DNA of 64,000 nucleotides from Desulfopila sp. IMCC35006 (GCF_005116645.1 NZ_SWCM01000004.1:62001-126000); one strand, 5' to 3'; positions 41,501 to 50,255 are shown, numbered from the stretch's first letter. The notes: generated by a model not told the origin, from the letters alone. A program made the numbers and translations.

Positions 41501-42146
41501 CCTTCTCCAATTCTTTTACAAATCCTGAGAGATGCTGCCCAAAAGGAATAGTATGTATCCAATTACGGCTAACCTTGGGGTACCACTCTCCTAACTGAGA
41601 AAAATATAAATACCGATTACCATATTCATTTAGATATGCGGAGGCCTCTGCTCCCTCTTCATTTCTGATACATTCTTTATAATAAGCGACAAGGTTTCGA
41701 AACTTTGTCCACGGGCCTGGAGATATGAATGTAGGTTGAGTAGGATCGACAACTGAAGTTGGGCTTTTGTTTGCTTCTTTATTCCCTTGTATTTTTGTAC
41801 TTCTTTTTGATGTGGAACCAAGGGCCTCTTGCCCAAAAGGAGAAAGTAGAGGGATATTTATAGCAGGCCGCTCTTTCCATGCAGTTTTGCCACCTCGCCC
41901 TATGTTCCCAGCACAAGAACTCCATTTGCCTTGTGAATAGTTTGCAAGACCATCACTTGAAAGGCTTCTTAATAAACGTGTGAGAGAGTAATCAGGAGTT
42001 ACCTTGCCAAAATTCGAACGAATAAAAGTACGTATTTCAGCAACAGATAGAGCTCTTTGTGACTTCTGTATTACTTCTAATATTTCACTTTTATTAATCG
42101 ACGAATGGCTAGGACTGGCTAGATGAGATATTGATTCACTATCCAT
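38571..42146 (-). CDS. UPF1-like superfamily 1 helicase with C-terminal Vsr/DUF559-like nuclease
   Basis: About 1191 residues from the ATG at 42146; a TTG at 42167 would add 7. Neither start has a clear ribosome-binding site. An N-terminal winged-helix-like segment (about 15-70) is followed by an unrecognised region. Superfamily 1 motifs come next: Walker A ITGPPGTGKS (about 445), Walker B LAIIDEASQSDIP, SHGFQGDEKDVMIFS and NVAVSRARAVLHVLG. The last 100 residues carry a PD-(D/E)XK-like nuclease with Asp in GRRLDMAL and Glu in IDIEVDGDRYH. In CoCoNuT systems a UPF1-like helicase-nuclease is a regular member. It is the first gene of the superoperon. The DNA or RNA preference cannot be read from sequence. 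Confidence 0.85.
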   Translation of the reverse strand: MDSESISHLASPSHSSINKSEILEVIQKSQRALSVAEIRTFIRSNFGKVTPDYSLTRLLRSLSSDGLANYSQGKWSSCAGNIGRGGKTAWKERPAINIPLLSPFGQEALGSTSKRSTKIQGNKEANKSPTSVVDPTQPTFISPGPWTKFRNLVAYYKECIRNEEGAEASAYLNEYGNRYLYFSQLGEWYPKVSRNWIHTIPFGQHLSGFVKELEKAGDSTVVVLGYPLQCVYIKKENEPEVAIIRPVFQYILKANFSHGGLTFSTLSNRPELCLDWLKYAFSSHEQQRNFLSACGLINSSNDNDDVADYDQGHGVPDLRTLATTLSTFLSKKIKEPLQIDEISSEPLKTPFETGIYNKAVIMIGSRTRFTKKLLDELTAIEKTDDLILDTTALQYLFRDGTEENIAPSSEGKNHESCVFDTDLMNVDQRQAVAALMSRNLSVITGPPGTGKSQVVCSGIANARLANKTTIFASRNHKAIDAVVNRLRDKGDRPLIVRTNSKEDPNLRYTFSTAIKEILSANYDVIAKDRFEKISVNLNSLLEKRGKEADLAYAVQALRDELGEYEEQLAELADQIPNEVVNVLAEAYARFPVGSIRRLNQIVSLHDSNRDFHAILMRVLKSSYLTLTFPKWLYVRSKLNDYKHGLKLPILELIKNPASKKNLIKLLVLAADYADLKGKITPLVLQQKEYPNFESLTASIEAVSERIANLATDALALDLDRRNGLQPGTILREELASLKVALKAKRSGFVDEHDRKKISEIVSSITPILLGHFPSWAVTNLSIGSRLPLVPGMFDLAIIDEASQSDIPSAIPILFRAKRAAVVGDPNQLTHTSKISISKETLLRKRVGLSKFEDLKYSYTETSLYDLFAQASQIQPAFLSSTYRSADSIAQYSNSTFYSGKLNVATDSSRLKAPTGTPIGINWTHINGEVKSAGGGGCYCAEEVAAVVELIEKILKDINFQGTLGIVTPFRQQANRIQDAIYQYGLNFDELGRVRLHVDTSHGFQGDEKDVMIFSLCAGPNMPRGSREFLRETGNLFNVAVSRARAVLHVLGNLTWAESCGIKHIQNLARPPQQHSRPEEKGKWHPHESPWEEILYKALVEKGVVPIPQYPVTGRRLDMALVGNQNKSRKIDIEVDGDRYHRNRDGSRKKDDVWRDIQLHGMGWIVMRFWVYQLREDLNGCVEKIVTTWSEK

Positions 42147-42167
42147 TATAAAGTTTGTAACTTTCAA

Positions 42168-42754
42168 ATCTTGAAACTATTTCAGTACCATGGAAAGAAC
42201 TGTTTGAGAGTTAATGTCCATAATATCCTCGCCTATTACTTTCAAAACAAACGCCTGCCACCATGTAGTATTTGTCTGTTTTAACTATCTATTTTCAAAT
42301 ACGTCGTCATTGTCTACATTAATTGACCAACTTGTCAACCAGCATTCCGCAATATTTCAGAAAATTCTCAACAGCTTATGCGATTCAATCCCTCAATAAT
42401 TCGGCAAAGGCACCATCTAATATTTGCTTCAAACACAGAGGCGCCCCCATTCTTTTGATATTATTATCTAAGCTCTGGCAGCAAATTCTCGTCTTCCTCC
42501 GTCAAGTCAATGAAAGCATTTACTCCTGCAGAATTCAAAGCGTGTATCTTTACCCGTGAGGACTCCTCATCTTTGTTTCTCGGATATTCTCCCGCTAGTA
42601 ATTTGCCAGAAACTACCCAATAACAGTTTTCAATTGGCTACCGCATGATTTTCATCCGTATCTAATTTGAAGATATTGTAGAATCTCACCTTAAAGTATA
42701 CATGTCAATTAAGTTTTTATATTCACTACAAGTTTACCACAATGTGACACTTGT
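42168..42754. other. Intergenic region upstream of the superoperon
   Basis: About 590 bp between the start of the helicase-nuclease gene and the stop of the vWA protein. It should contain the promoter of the 21-kb minus-strand superoperon. Only short frames without ribosome-binding sites are present. An imperfect TGGCAG...TTTG match near 42264 on the minus strand was judged not good enough for a sigma-54 promoter. Confidence 0.45.
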
Positions 42755-45700
42755 TCAGGTTGAAAAGTTTAAATCTATACAGGCACCGTCTACGACCTGC
42801 CTCACACGCGTCAATTCAGGCCCCAGACAAACCTGAAGAGTCACTTTCTCCTGCAGCATATAATTGAGAACAATTTCCATATTTTCTTCGTCTCTCTCAA
42901 TCTCCTGAGGCTGTCCAACCAAACTGGTTACTTCATCAATCGTCATCCCTTGTCGTAATTTTTTAAAGGGAGCGATCAATTCATCAAATGTTGTTTTCGC
43001 TTTTTGCTTGCCAGCTCCGGCTATTTCGACCTCACCGACAAGGTGATCGTCTCCTGATGCATCGAGCCTCAGTGTCAGGACCTGGCGGGACTCATCAGCC
43101 CGGCCATAATTGGTGAAAACTGTTACAGTCACCGTGCATGGCCCACATATAGTCTGCTGGTGAGAACCGAAATAGTGTGCCTTAATCTTATAGCTTCCCG
43201 GGACAGCTTTTCTGAGCACATATTCTTCTGGGCCATACCCCTCTCTAAAATCCATTGAAACGAGTCCCCCAGAGTCAGTCAAATTATGAGCATAATAGGC
43301 ATGCTCTCCTGTCGGTTCGAAGACGTGAAGATCAACATCCGTCAGATCCGCGTCCCATGACATGGAGATACGTAAATCCAGATCGAGATTTCTGATCAGG
43401 CGCTTATCAATGTATTCGGGTATATTTATAGATTTTTGCTTAGCAAGATAGATTAAACGGTTGAGTTCCATGAGAGCGATAATCTCAATTTCAGGAAAAC
43501 GGTTCCATTCATTGGACACAACTTCATAGAGAAGCTGCATAGCCCTTATGATGTCATCCTCTTTCCCATCACGCTTCCAGCGGCTCCCCAAAACGAGTGC
43601 CAGGTCCCTATGCGATTGGGGCTCATCGTCACGTAGAGCAAGTACCCGCTCAAAGATAGTAATTGCGGCATCAAGTTCTTCTGCCTGCTGAAGACGCCAA
43701 GCATAAATCCGCATCAATGCAGCATCCTCCAACCCACTTTCCAGTAAATTTGAAAGGATACGGATACCCAGAACTTTTTGATCCTGTTTTAGAAAATGAT
43801 CACCACAATCAAGGTAAAAAGATGGACTGTTTTTATTTTCAGAACACAGCTTAAGATATATTTGGTATCGATCTGAAGGCTCTGCCTTTATCAGTTTGGT
43901 AATATAGGGTGTATCAGGGTTCCAGGGCTTGATGGATATGGTCGCTTCAGCTCCATGATCCTCTTCAAAATTTTCAGTGTTTGAGTGGGACTGAAGAGCC
44001 AAGTCAGGTTCGTCAGGGGAGTAACACTCATGACCACCTTCACGACCAAATGAATCTGCATCGCTGATATCAAGGGCGTAGTCCCTGCAACTTTCAGCAA
44101 AAAAGGACGGAGGAAGTTCATCTGCAGAGACCCGACGGAGAGTTCTTTGAGATTCATTCTGTCTATTGATCGGCTTTTTGGAATTGCTGGCAAACTCTTT
44201 CTCCCACCATTCAACCCGGCTTTCCCACATTCTGGCAACGTCTTCAAGATGTGCCTTCTTTTTTTCATCTCTATCTTCAGAGAAACCCTTTATAGCATCC
44301 CAATATTCCTCCCGCATTTCAGGCAGTGAAGCAGGAGGCTCAACACGATAGTCGACATATTGCTCAACTGTATCAAGGACAAGGAGCGAAGTTTCTGACG
44401 AAACTAATCCGAAACGACGAGCCAGTATTAACAATTGTTCGTCTTGAGAGGTTTGAGTCAAAGAAAGTTTCTGGATCTGTTGGCCTGCCCACTGTCTGCC
44501 AATAAGCCTCCCTTTACTAGAATTTGCAGATACAATTACCAGCTCAACCTCTGAAAGGTCTGGATACTGCAAAGAGATACTCCCGGTTTCAGCCTCTAGT
44601 CTGCCGGTGATGTTCGTTCTGCCCATGCCAGTTCTGATATTGATATCTTCACACCCAAAAGAACTGATAATTTTGGTTATTGGCGTAATGGAACATATCT
44701 GCGTAACTGCCTCTTTGGGCTTTGTATTGAGCAGATTGATATAGGCCCCACCGCTCTGATCGGCAAGATACTCCAGATACGGGGCGTTGCCTTTCTGGCT
44801 TGAATTAATGGTGTAAACTCTTTTGTCAGATACGACCGGCAATATGCCGTTTACGGTATCCATCCCGTCACTAAAGAGAAACCAGGCTTCGCACTCATCA
44901 ATAGGAAACGAGCTGAAATCCAGCGAAGCCAGATCTGTTGCACCATCGTACGGCAGACTTTTCAGAAATTGAACGAGTTCGGTTGGATCACCGCCACGAA
45001 TTTCAAAGACATGAATTTGTTCTTCAATCTGGTTACGAAATATCTGAACATGAACGCTAAGCGTTTGCCAACTTTCAAACAGCGCTTTCAGGAACTCGAA
45101 GTCACGCTCTATCTGCGCTCTGCTACCAGAAGCATCCCAGGCAATAGCTATGTTTTTGGCCACCCACTTATCGACTGCGACTTTTTCCCGGCTCACAGTG
45201 CTTATACAGAAAAAACATTCACCATCTTCAGTCGACTCGACCATGACTAATTCGGCGGGCAGATCGGGTAGACGTATGAGAAGATCCTCCGTTACTAATC
45301 CTTTGGTCAGTTTCGCCTCTGCAACCCACGCCTGGTGCCAACTAGTCAATGTCATATTGCCCTGACCACCGGTGATTTCCGGGGGGCATGGAGCTTGATT
45401 TACTTCTACCCTTATAGCGAATTCTTCTACCTGTCCGGCATGACTCAGTGGGAGATGGTACGCAGCTTCATTACCGCTTACAGTAAGTTCCGTTATATAG
45501 GTGATGCTCACTGTTCTCGTACCCTTAGGTTGAAATGGGTAGATTCTGATCTTGTAAACATTCCCCTGAACTTGCTCAACAAGACCTGGGTCGGCACCTT
45601 TTCGCTCCTCTGCCTCCAGTATCTTTCGAGCCTCTTGCTTGGGGACAACCACCCCATCTCTCATGATGCCATCTATATCGAGTGCATAGCCACAGACCAC

Positions 45701-45928
45701 TGCATTTTCTGGCAGCGGAAAAACCAGCTCACCCGAAAAGGCTCTCTTATTGGGGTTATAAAAGTGCATTACCTGGGTTGTCTCAGCATAAATGCCAGTC
45801 ACTGACACTTTGATTTCAAGACTCTTGAGCTGAACTGGTTTCTCGGCTTTTATAGATTTTATGAAGGGAAGCATATCTGTAGGGTTGAATTGACGGTTGG
45901 TATCTCTGAATTGTAAGGGCAATGTCAT
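42755..45928 (-). CDS. VIT domain / von Willebrand A / TPR / DUF2135-like protein
   Basis: About 1057 residues; the ATG at 45928 has GGAG well placed before it, and the ATG at 45940 is an alternative. The N-terminal VIT domain (about 30-155) has the VSVTGIYAETTQVMHFYNPN signature. A vWA domain near 255-420 has a MIDAS start DASGS. After a linker come TPR-like helices (about 700-830), then a beta-rich DUF2135-like domain (SWDADLTDVDLHVFEPTGE...) and a final SmpA-like segment (FKKLRQGMTIDEVTSLVGQPQEI). There is no signal peptide, so it is probably cytoplasmic. vWA proteins often act as assembly platforms with AAA+ ATPases of the MoxR/McrB kind, and two such ATPases are encoded next door. That link is inference. 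Confidence 0.8.
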   Translation of the reverse strand: MTLPLQFRDTNRQFNPTDMLPFIKSIKAEKPVQLKSLEIKVSVTGIYAETTQVMHFYNPNKRAFSGELVFPLPENAVVCGYALDIDGIMRDGVVVPKQEARKILEAEERKGADPGLVEQVQGNVYKIRIYPFQPKGTRTVSITYITELTVSGNEAAYHLPLSHAGQVEEFAIRVEVNQAPCPPEITGGQGNMTLTSWHQAWVAEAKLTKGLVTEDLLIRLPDLPAELVMVESTEDGECFFCISTVSREKVAVDKWVAKNIAIAWDASGSRAQIERDFEFLKALFESWQTLSVHVQIFRNQIEEQIHVFEIRGGDPTELVQFLKSLPYDGATDLASLDFSSFPIDECEAWFLFSDGMDTVNGILPVVSDKRVYTINSSQKGNAPYLEYLADQSGGAYINLLNTKPKEAVTQICSITPITKIISSFGCEDINIRTGMGRTNITGRLEAETGSISLQYPDLSEVELVIVSANSSKGRLIGRQWAGQQIQKLSLTQTSQDEQLLILARRFGLVSSETSLLVLDTVEQYVDYRVEPPASLPEMREEYWDAIKGFSEDRDEKKKAHLEDVARMWESRVEWWEKEFASNSKKPINRQNESQRTLRRVSADELPPSFFAESCRDYALDISDADSFGREGGHECYSPDEPDLALQSHSNTENFEEDHGAEATISIKPWNPDTPYITKLIKAEPSDRYQIYLKLCSENKNSPSFYLDCGDHFLKQDQKVLGIRILSNLLESGLEDAALMRIYAWRLQQAEELDAAITIFERVLALRDDEPQSHRDLALVLGSRWKRDGKEDDIIRAMQLLYEVVSNEWNRFPEIEIIALMELNRLIYLAKQKSINIPEYIDKRLIRNLDLDLRISMSWDADLTDVDLHVFEPTGEHAYYAHNLTDSGGLVSMDFREGYGPEEYVLRKAVPGSYKIKAHYFGSHQQTICGPCTVTVTVFTNYGRADESRQVLTLRLDASGDDHLVGEVEIAGAGKQKAKTTFDELIAPFKKLRQGMTIDEVTSLVGQPQEIERDEENMEIVLNYMLQEKVTLQVCLGPELTRVRQVVDGACIDLNFST

Positions 45929-45940
45929 ATTGTTCTCCAT

Positions 45941-46243
45941 ATAAAATTCTTATCTTTTTATGCTGCCAGATATTATTCCGCTTAAAATAAAACTATACTA
46001 CTCGTGATACGACAGACACTGTCCTATCAGGTAAGACTTCAACAATCGCATGCTGAATGGTTGGGTATTATTCGTCTCATTATGAGGATATGATCAGCCG
46101 GCAATCCATTTGCCAAGGCCACTGATCTGCTTTTGATCTTCTACAATTGATCTCTATAACATTCTGTTTTCATTCGAATTGTAAAAAAATTTCGAAATAT
46201 TTCACTGAATCCGCTGATAATGAATCTATTTTGCGCCCTGAAA
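45941..46243. other. Intergenic DNA, nothing recognised
   Basis: About 300 AT-rich bases between two minus-strand genes. It presumably holds the promoter of the VIT/vWA gene. No hairpin or gene stands out. Confidence 0.4.
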
Positions 46244-46870
46244 TCACTTTTTCTCCATAATTACGTCAGGATATTTTTCATAATCCTTGTTCAATTTCTT
46301 GAACATCTCAGGGTTACGAGCTCTCCACCATTCGAGGTAATGTTTGTTGCAGCAAAAATGCGAGACCTCCTGTATCCGAATCCCATGCTGAAAAGGGCTG
46401 TCACAAATCACACAATTCCCACTGGCATTCAGCTCCGGCAGAATATTGCGGTGTGCTGGAATCCGGAAGTACGTTGAGTTTTCATACAACCCGGGATAGA
46501 AAACCTGCCCCTCAATTCGTGAGGTTCCATGGGATTCCGTCGTACAAATAGCCCATAAGGGTCCTGGGACTGGGATACCTTCTTTTGCGGCTGCAGAAGT
46601 TGAATATGAAGAGCATGTGGAAATCAATTTCTTAGGCCGGTCATCACGTGGGTTGCGCATGATGTAGAACCTATCCAGACAACCTTTACTGCAATACTTG
46701 AAAGAGAGCCTCGTATGGTCAAAATCAACCGACAGCTTTTCACTTTCCTTTATGAACTTGTCTTTGTAGCCCGGGGTTATTTCGTTCCCGATCAGGCTGG
46801 TCCAACGATCCTTGAGCGCTGAATAAGAAAAGAGTTCTACCGTCCAATGAACACAGTTGGCACAGAGCAT
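46244..46870 (-). CDS. Cysteine-rich protein of unknown family
   Basis: A 208-residue protein with four separated Cys pairs or clusters: MLCANC at the start, YCSKGC near residue 59, NCVIC near 152, and FCCNKH near 172. Such spacing suggests one or two zinc sites of treble-clef/TRASH type, the YCSKGC...RF pattern being suggestive. No catalytic motif is seen. It has a strong GAGGAGG ribosome-binding site before the ATG. It stands alone between the vWA gene and a small membrane protein. The function is unknown. Confidence 0.65.
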   Translation of the reverse strand: MLCANCVHWTVELFSYSALKDRWTSLIGNEITPGYKDKFIKESEKLSVDFDHTRLSFKYCSKGCLDRFYIMRNPRDDRPKKLISTCSSYSTSAAAKEGIPVPGPLWAICTTESHGTSRIEGQVFYPGLYENSTYFRIPAHRNILPELNASGNCVICDSPFQHGIRIQEVSHFCCNKHYLEWWRARNPEMFKKLNKDYEKYPDVIMEKK

Positions 46871-47214
46871 AGAGAAACCTCCTCATTGAAGATAAAGAAA
46901 TGGTGAGAACAAATGTTCCAGCACCTCCAGGGACAACCTCAGGAAGCAATAAATCTAATTTTTTGATACCCCGACTGCAGGACGCAAATATCCTGCACAG
47001 CATTTCTTTCATTTTTGCCGTTAATCTTTGAATATCAGAACATTAGGTCATGTTCAGAAACATGTATGTGGATGAATGAGCAGTATTATACGATAATTTT
47101 CTATAAATGCAACTACAGGGCAACTTACTGTATTTATGTTATTTTTAAGGTTTCAAGAATTTCCTGAGAATTTCACGGGTGATCATTTTTGCAAATGCGA
47201 CAGCTTGGCATCTT
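46871..47214. other. Intergenic DNA, nothing recognised
   Basis: About 340 bp. It holds the leader of the cysteine-rich gene; short open frames here have no supporting signals. Confidence 0.4.
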
Positions 47215-47490
47215 CTACTCAAAGAACTCCTCTTCAAAAAAGTCATCCTCTCTTTGTTCATTTTGAGCCAAACCTTGATTTGTTGATTCTTGCCCACCGT
47301 TACCAGAATCGACAATTTCTTCCAGAAGAAAAAATCCCCCGACTGAGCCACCGGCAAAATCATCGGTTTCCTTCTTACCCGCAGGTTGATCGCAAACATT
47401 TTGAGTTCTCTTATCGCACTGACGTTTCTTACTCCAAAAGAGTCGGTAAACGATGAAGATAACAGTAGCTAGAAAAACGACCCATTCCAT
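47215..47490 (-). CDS. Small membrane protein with very acidic tail
   Basis: A 91-residue protein starting at the ATG at 47490, which has a strong GGGGGAAG ribosome-binding site; a longer frame upstream lacks one. It begins with a membrane segment (EWVVFLATVIFIVYRLFW, residues 2-19), then a basic patch with two Cys, a Gly-rich part and an acidic end (DDFFEEEFFE). It diverges from the WYL regulator gene with only 58 bp between the starts, so the regulator may control it. It is unrecognised, and could be an inhibitor or a small toxin-like membrane peptide. Confidence 0.5.
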   Translation of the reverse strand: MEWVVFLATVIFIVYRLFWSKKRQCDKRTQNVCDQPAGKKETDDFAGGSVGGFFLLEEIVDSGNGGQESTNQGLAQNEQREDDFFEEEFFE

Positions 47491-47548
47491 ATCTTCCCCC
47501 TGTCGTTGAAGATTATTTGACCATTCTCTCTTTTCTAAGATACCATGC

Positions 47549-48574
47549 ATGATAGGACAAATAATGAATGAGCAAAAAGACAGGAATGAAGCCATGAGCA
47601 AGTATAAGCCACAGCACAGTAGATTGTTATTTATCGACAGGAAAATCGGTGAGGGCCGGTACCCTAATTGCGGCACTCTGGCTGAGGAGTGGGAAGTGAG
47701 CAGTAAAACCATCATGCGTGACCTGGACTATATGCGCTATCAGTTGGAAGCCCCTTTAGAGTATTCCGCAAAATACCGAGGATATTACTACACAGAAGAA
47801 AACTTCAAACTACCGGCCATCTCCATTAAAGAGAGCGATCTTTTTGCCATATACCTTGCAGAAGAATTGTTGCTGCAATATGAGGGAACACCTTACTTTG
47901 ATAGTCTTCATTCTGTTTATAAAAAAATCCAAGACTCGTTACCGGAAAAGACTGCCTTGAAATCTCCCGGAGACAACACCAGGTTTACTGTCTTCCCGCC
48001 TCCAAGCACAACAATCCACCACGATATTTGGCAAACCGTTTTTAATGGCCTGCGCGCGCTAAAAAAGCTCAAGATCGAATACCAGCCACCGGGACAAAGC
48101 CCGACAACTAGAGAAATAGATCCCTACCATGCTGTCCGATACGATGGAGACTGGTATGTCATCGGTCACTGCCACCTCCGCAACGAAATCCGTAATTTCA
48201 GCCTTTCCAGGATAAGCCAGGCCACTTTAATTGAAAAAACATTTACCATACCAGAGACCTTCAATTTTCATCAAATCACCAGAAGTCGTTTTGGAGTGCA
48301 CTGGGGTAAAGCCGAAGAATACGTCAAAATCTGGTTTTCTCCAAAGGTTGTCCCATATATTCTTGAACGTAAATGGCACCCCAGCCAGCACATCTCTGAC
48401 AATGAAGACGGATCAATTGCCCTGTCTCTTACTGTAAACCATATGTTTGAGTTGAAGAGATGGGTTTTATCTTGGGGAAAGGAAGCCAGGGTGCTCGAGC
48501 CGGAAAAGCTTGCTTTAGATATTCAATCTGAGATTGGGGGTATGTCTTCTTTGTATGAAGAGAATGGTTGGTGA
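47549..48574 (+). CDS. WYL-domain transcriptional regulator
   Basis: Up to 341 residues; in-frame ATGs at 47564 and 47594 are also possible, and the conserved part begins at the latter. An N-terminal winged helix (RLLFIDRKIGEGRYPNCGTLAEEWEVSSKTIMRDLDYM) is followed by the WYL domain. That domain includes KIEYQPPG, EIDPYHAVRYDGDWYVIGHC and FSLSRI, and a C-terminal WCX-like part. WYL regulators commonly control defence islands and respond to single-stranded DNA or nucleotide ligands. It sits between the defence genes and the control genes of the island and is the likely local regulator. Confidence 0.9.
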   Translation: MIGQIMNEQKDRNEAMSKYKPQHSRLLFIDRKIGEGRYPNCGTLAEEWEVSSKTIMRDLDYMRYQLEAPLEYSAKYRGYYYTEENFKLPAISIKESDLFAIYLAEELLLQYEGTPYFDSLHSVYKKIQDSLPEKTALKSPGDNTRFTVFPPPSTTIHHDIWQTVFNGLRALKKLKIEYQPPGQSPTTREIDPYHAVRYDGDWYVIGHCHLRNEIRNFSLSRISQATLIEKTFTIPETFNFHQITRSRFGVHWGKAEEYVKIWFSPKVVPYILERKWHPSQHISDNEDGSIALSLTVNHMFELKRWVLSWGKEARVLEPEKLALDIQSEIGGMSSLYEENGW

Positions 48575-48658
48575 ATAGGATAATGAGAATTGAAATGATG
48601 CTATAGCTAAACAACCAACAGTTGAACAATAACATTGTAAAATAAAAAGGTACACTCG

Positions 48659-50119
48659 ATGTCGACGAAATATATCCAAACTCCAGGCCTGAAGTATCAG
48701 ATTGATAGGTTTAATGCAATGCTGCAAAAAGCAAACCCCTTTGACCATATACTCATTCGCGGACCACGAGGAACAGGGAAAAGCTTTTTTCTTGAACTCT
48801 TTCAAGAGCACCCAAAGGGTCAACCAGAAATTGTCCGCTTGAATTGCGCTACATTCGGTTCAAACCTTATAGATTCTGAGCTTTATGGGTATGTTAAGGG
48901 AGCATTTACAGATGCAAAAAAAGACACACGTGGCCACCTTGAAACTGCGGGCGAACAAAATAAAATAATTGTCCTAGAAGAATTTAATAGCCTATCTATC
49001 GAGAGTCAGGCCAAGCTTTTGGTCTACCTGGAGACTTACAAATTTTTTCCCGTAGGAGGTCGAGTAGAGAAAGAGGCAGAATTACGAATAATTGCGATTA
49101 TGAATACTGAGGGTGATACACCTGTTAGGGCAGATTTGACAGACCGGTTCAGAATTGTCGTAGACGTACCACCCTTGCACAATCGTCGCGAGGATATACT
49201 CCATTTCATTGCAGAGAATTCACCACCACTACTACTGTCACCAATTGAGCTCTTACTTTTGCTCAGCCATAACTGGCCTGGGAACATCAGAGAATTGAGA
49301 AAAACATTGTTTGAACTTGAGTGCATGGGTGCTTGCGAAATGCGCAGTGCGACAAAATATCTACCTAGCAACTTGACAAACGACTTAGAGAACATCAGGT
49401 CTACAATTTTTACAATTACTTCAATGTTCGACGGAATCTTGAGACGTGATTTGTCGCTTTCCTATGAAGAAATAACGTATATCAACAAATCACTCTTTGG
49501 GAATTTCTTACCAACAACATTTTCTTCCAGGTATCCTGAACCAGAAAATGGATGGAATCTTGAATATCAAAATGCGAGGCGTCGAGGTATTTTGAGAACC
49601 CGTGTTATCAAAACAGCCGAAGGAAAAATTACAATTGACTTTCATAAATTAGGCACCGAGAAGGTAACTTTTCCTGCAGGTGTTGTATTCACTGCATTTA
49701 AATTGATATTTGGCGATGATTCTATCAACTCTAATAGCAAAGTGTTTTCCCTTATACCATTTGATGACTTTACGCGAGCTGACGGTACGATAGATGGCAT
49801 CATTTCAGAAGAATTAAAAGGGCCAGAATTGCAATTTCCCACCTTCGAGAATAATTTTTCGCTCAGACAAAGGCTTTTTAATGCTTGCCAAGAGGCTCGC
49901 AACGCAAAGATTCTGGCAAAAAGAAAATTAAAAGGAACAAAAACAACGTCCCTCGATCAAGTTTGCAATTTCATCCTCCAGCCCGGCGCTCTCAAAAAGA
50001 CACTTCTGGAGTGTGTTCGAAAGGCAGGTAGCCAGAGTTCTTTCAGTCTACTCTTGGGACTGAAAGGAGTAACACTTCATCGATTTCTCAAAAAGTTGGA
50101 GGAATCAGAACTGAAATAA
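48659..50119 (+). CDS. Sigma-54-type AAA+ transcription activator lacking a sensor domain
   Basis: A 486-residue protein that begins almost directly with the AAA+ domain: Walker A GPRGTGKS (about 36-43), GAFTDA (about 80-85, a variant of the GAFTGA loop that contacts sigma-54), Walker B IIVLEEFNS, and the sensor-like WPGNIRELRKT (about 203-213). There is no N-terminal receiver, PAS or CARF domain. A region of unknown fold (about 230-420) follows. The last 40 residues look like a Fis-type helix-turn-helix (SSFSLLLGLKGVTLHRFLKKLEE). Walker B has Glu-Glu instead of Asp-Glu. A good sigma-54 promoter lies 137 bp downstream of its stop, before the excisionase-like gene. Confidence 0.82.
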   Translation: MSTKYIQTPGLKYQIDRFNAMLQKANPFDHILIRGPRGTGKSFFLELFQEHPKGQPEIVRLNCATFGSNLIDSELYGYVKGAFTDAKKDTRGHLETAGEQNKIIVLEEFNSLSIESQAKLLVYLETYKFFPVGGRVEKEAELRIIAIMNTEGDTPVRADLTDRFRIVVDVPPLHNRREDILHFIAENSPPLLLSPIELLLLLSHNWPGNIRELRKTLFELECMGACEMRSATKYLPSNLTNDLENIRSTIFTITSMFDGILRRDLSLSYEEITYINKSLFGNFLPTTFSSRYPEPENGWNLEYQNARRRGILRTRVIKTAEGKITIDFHKLGTEKVTFPAGVVFTAFKLIFGDDSINSNSKVFSLIPFDDFTRADGTIDGIISEELKGPELQFPTFENNFSLRQRLFNACQEARNAKILAKRKLKGTKTTSLDQVCNFILQPGALKKTLLECVRKAGSQSSFSLLLGLKGVTLHRFLKKLEESELK

Positions 50120-50137
50120 TATTTCAATAATATTTCA
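50116..50137 (+). repeat. 11-bp perfect tandem duplication
   Basis: ATAATATTTCA occurs twice without spacing, overlapping the stop codon of the sigma-54 activator gene. It may be slippage or a binding-site pair. Confidence 0.6.
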
Positions 50138-50255
50138 CTTTATTCTTTTCTCAAGTCTTATCTCTCCCCGTACAATCCTCTCAAGCTTTCCAGATATACA
50201 CCTATCTACCTGTTTTATATAATTTAATACATTTTTGCATCACACATTTTAGCTC

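Noticed and set aside
42240-42290. Sigma-54 promoter before the superoperon (minus strand)
   Set aside because: TGGCAG is followed by TTTG at the wrong spacing and the -12 GC is missing.
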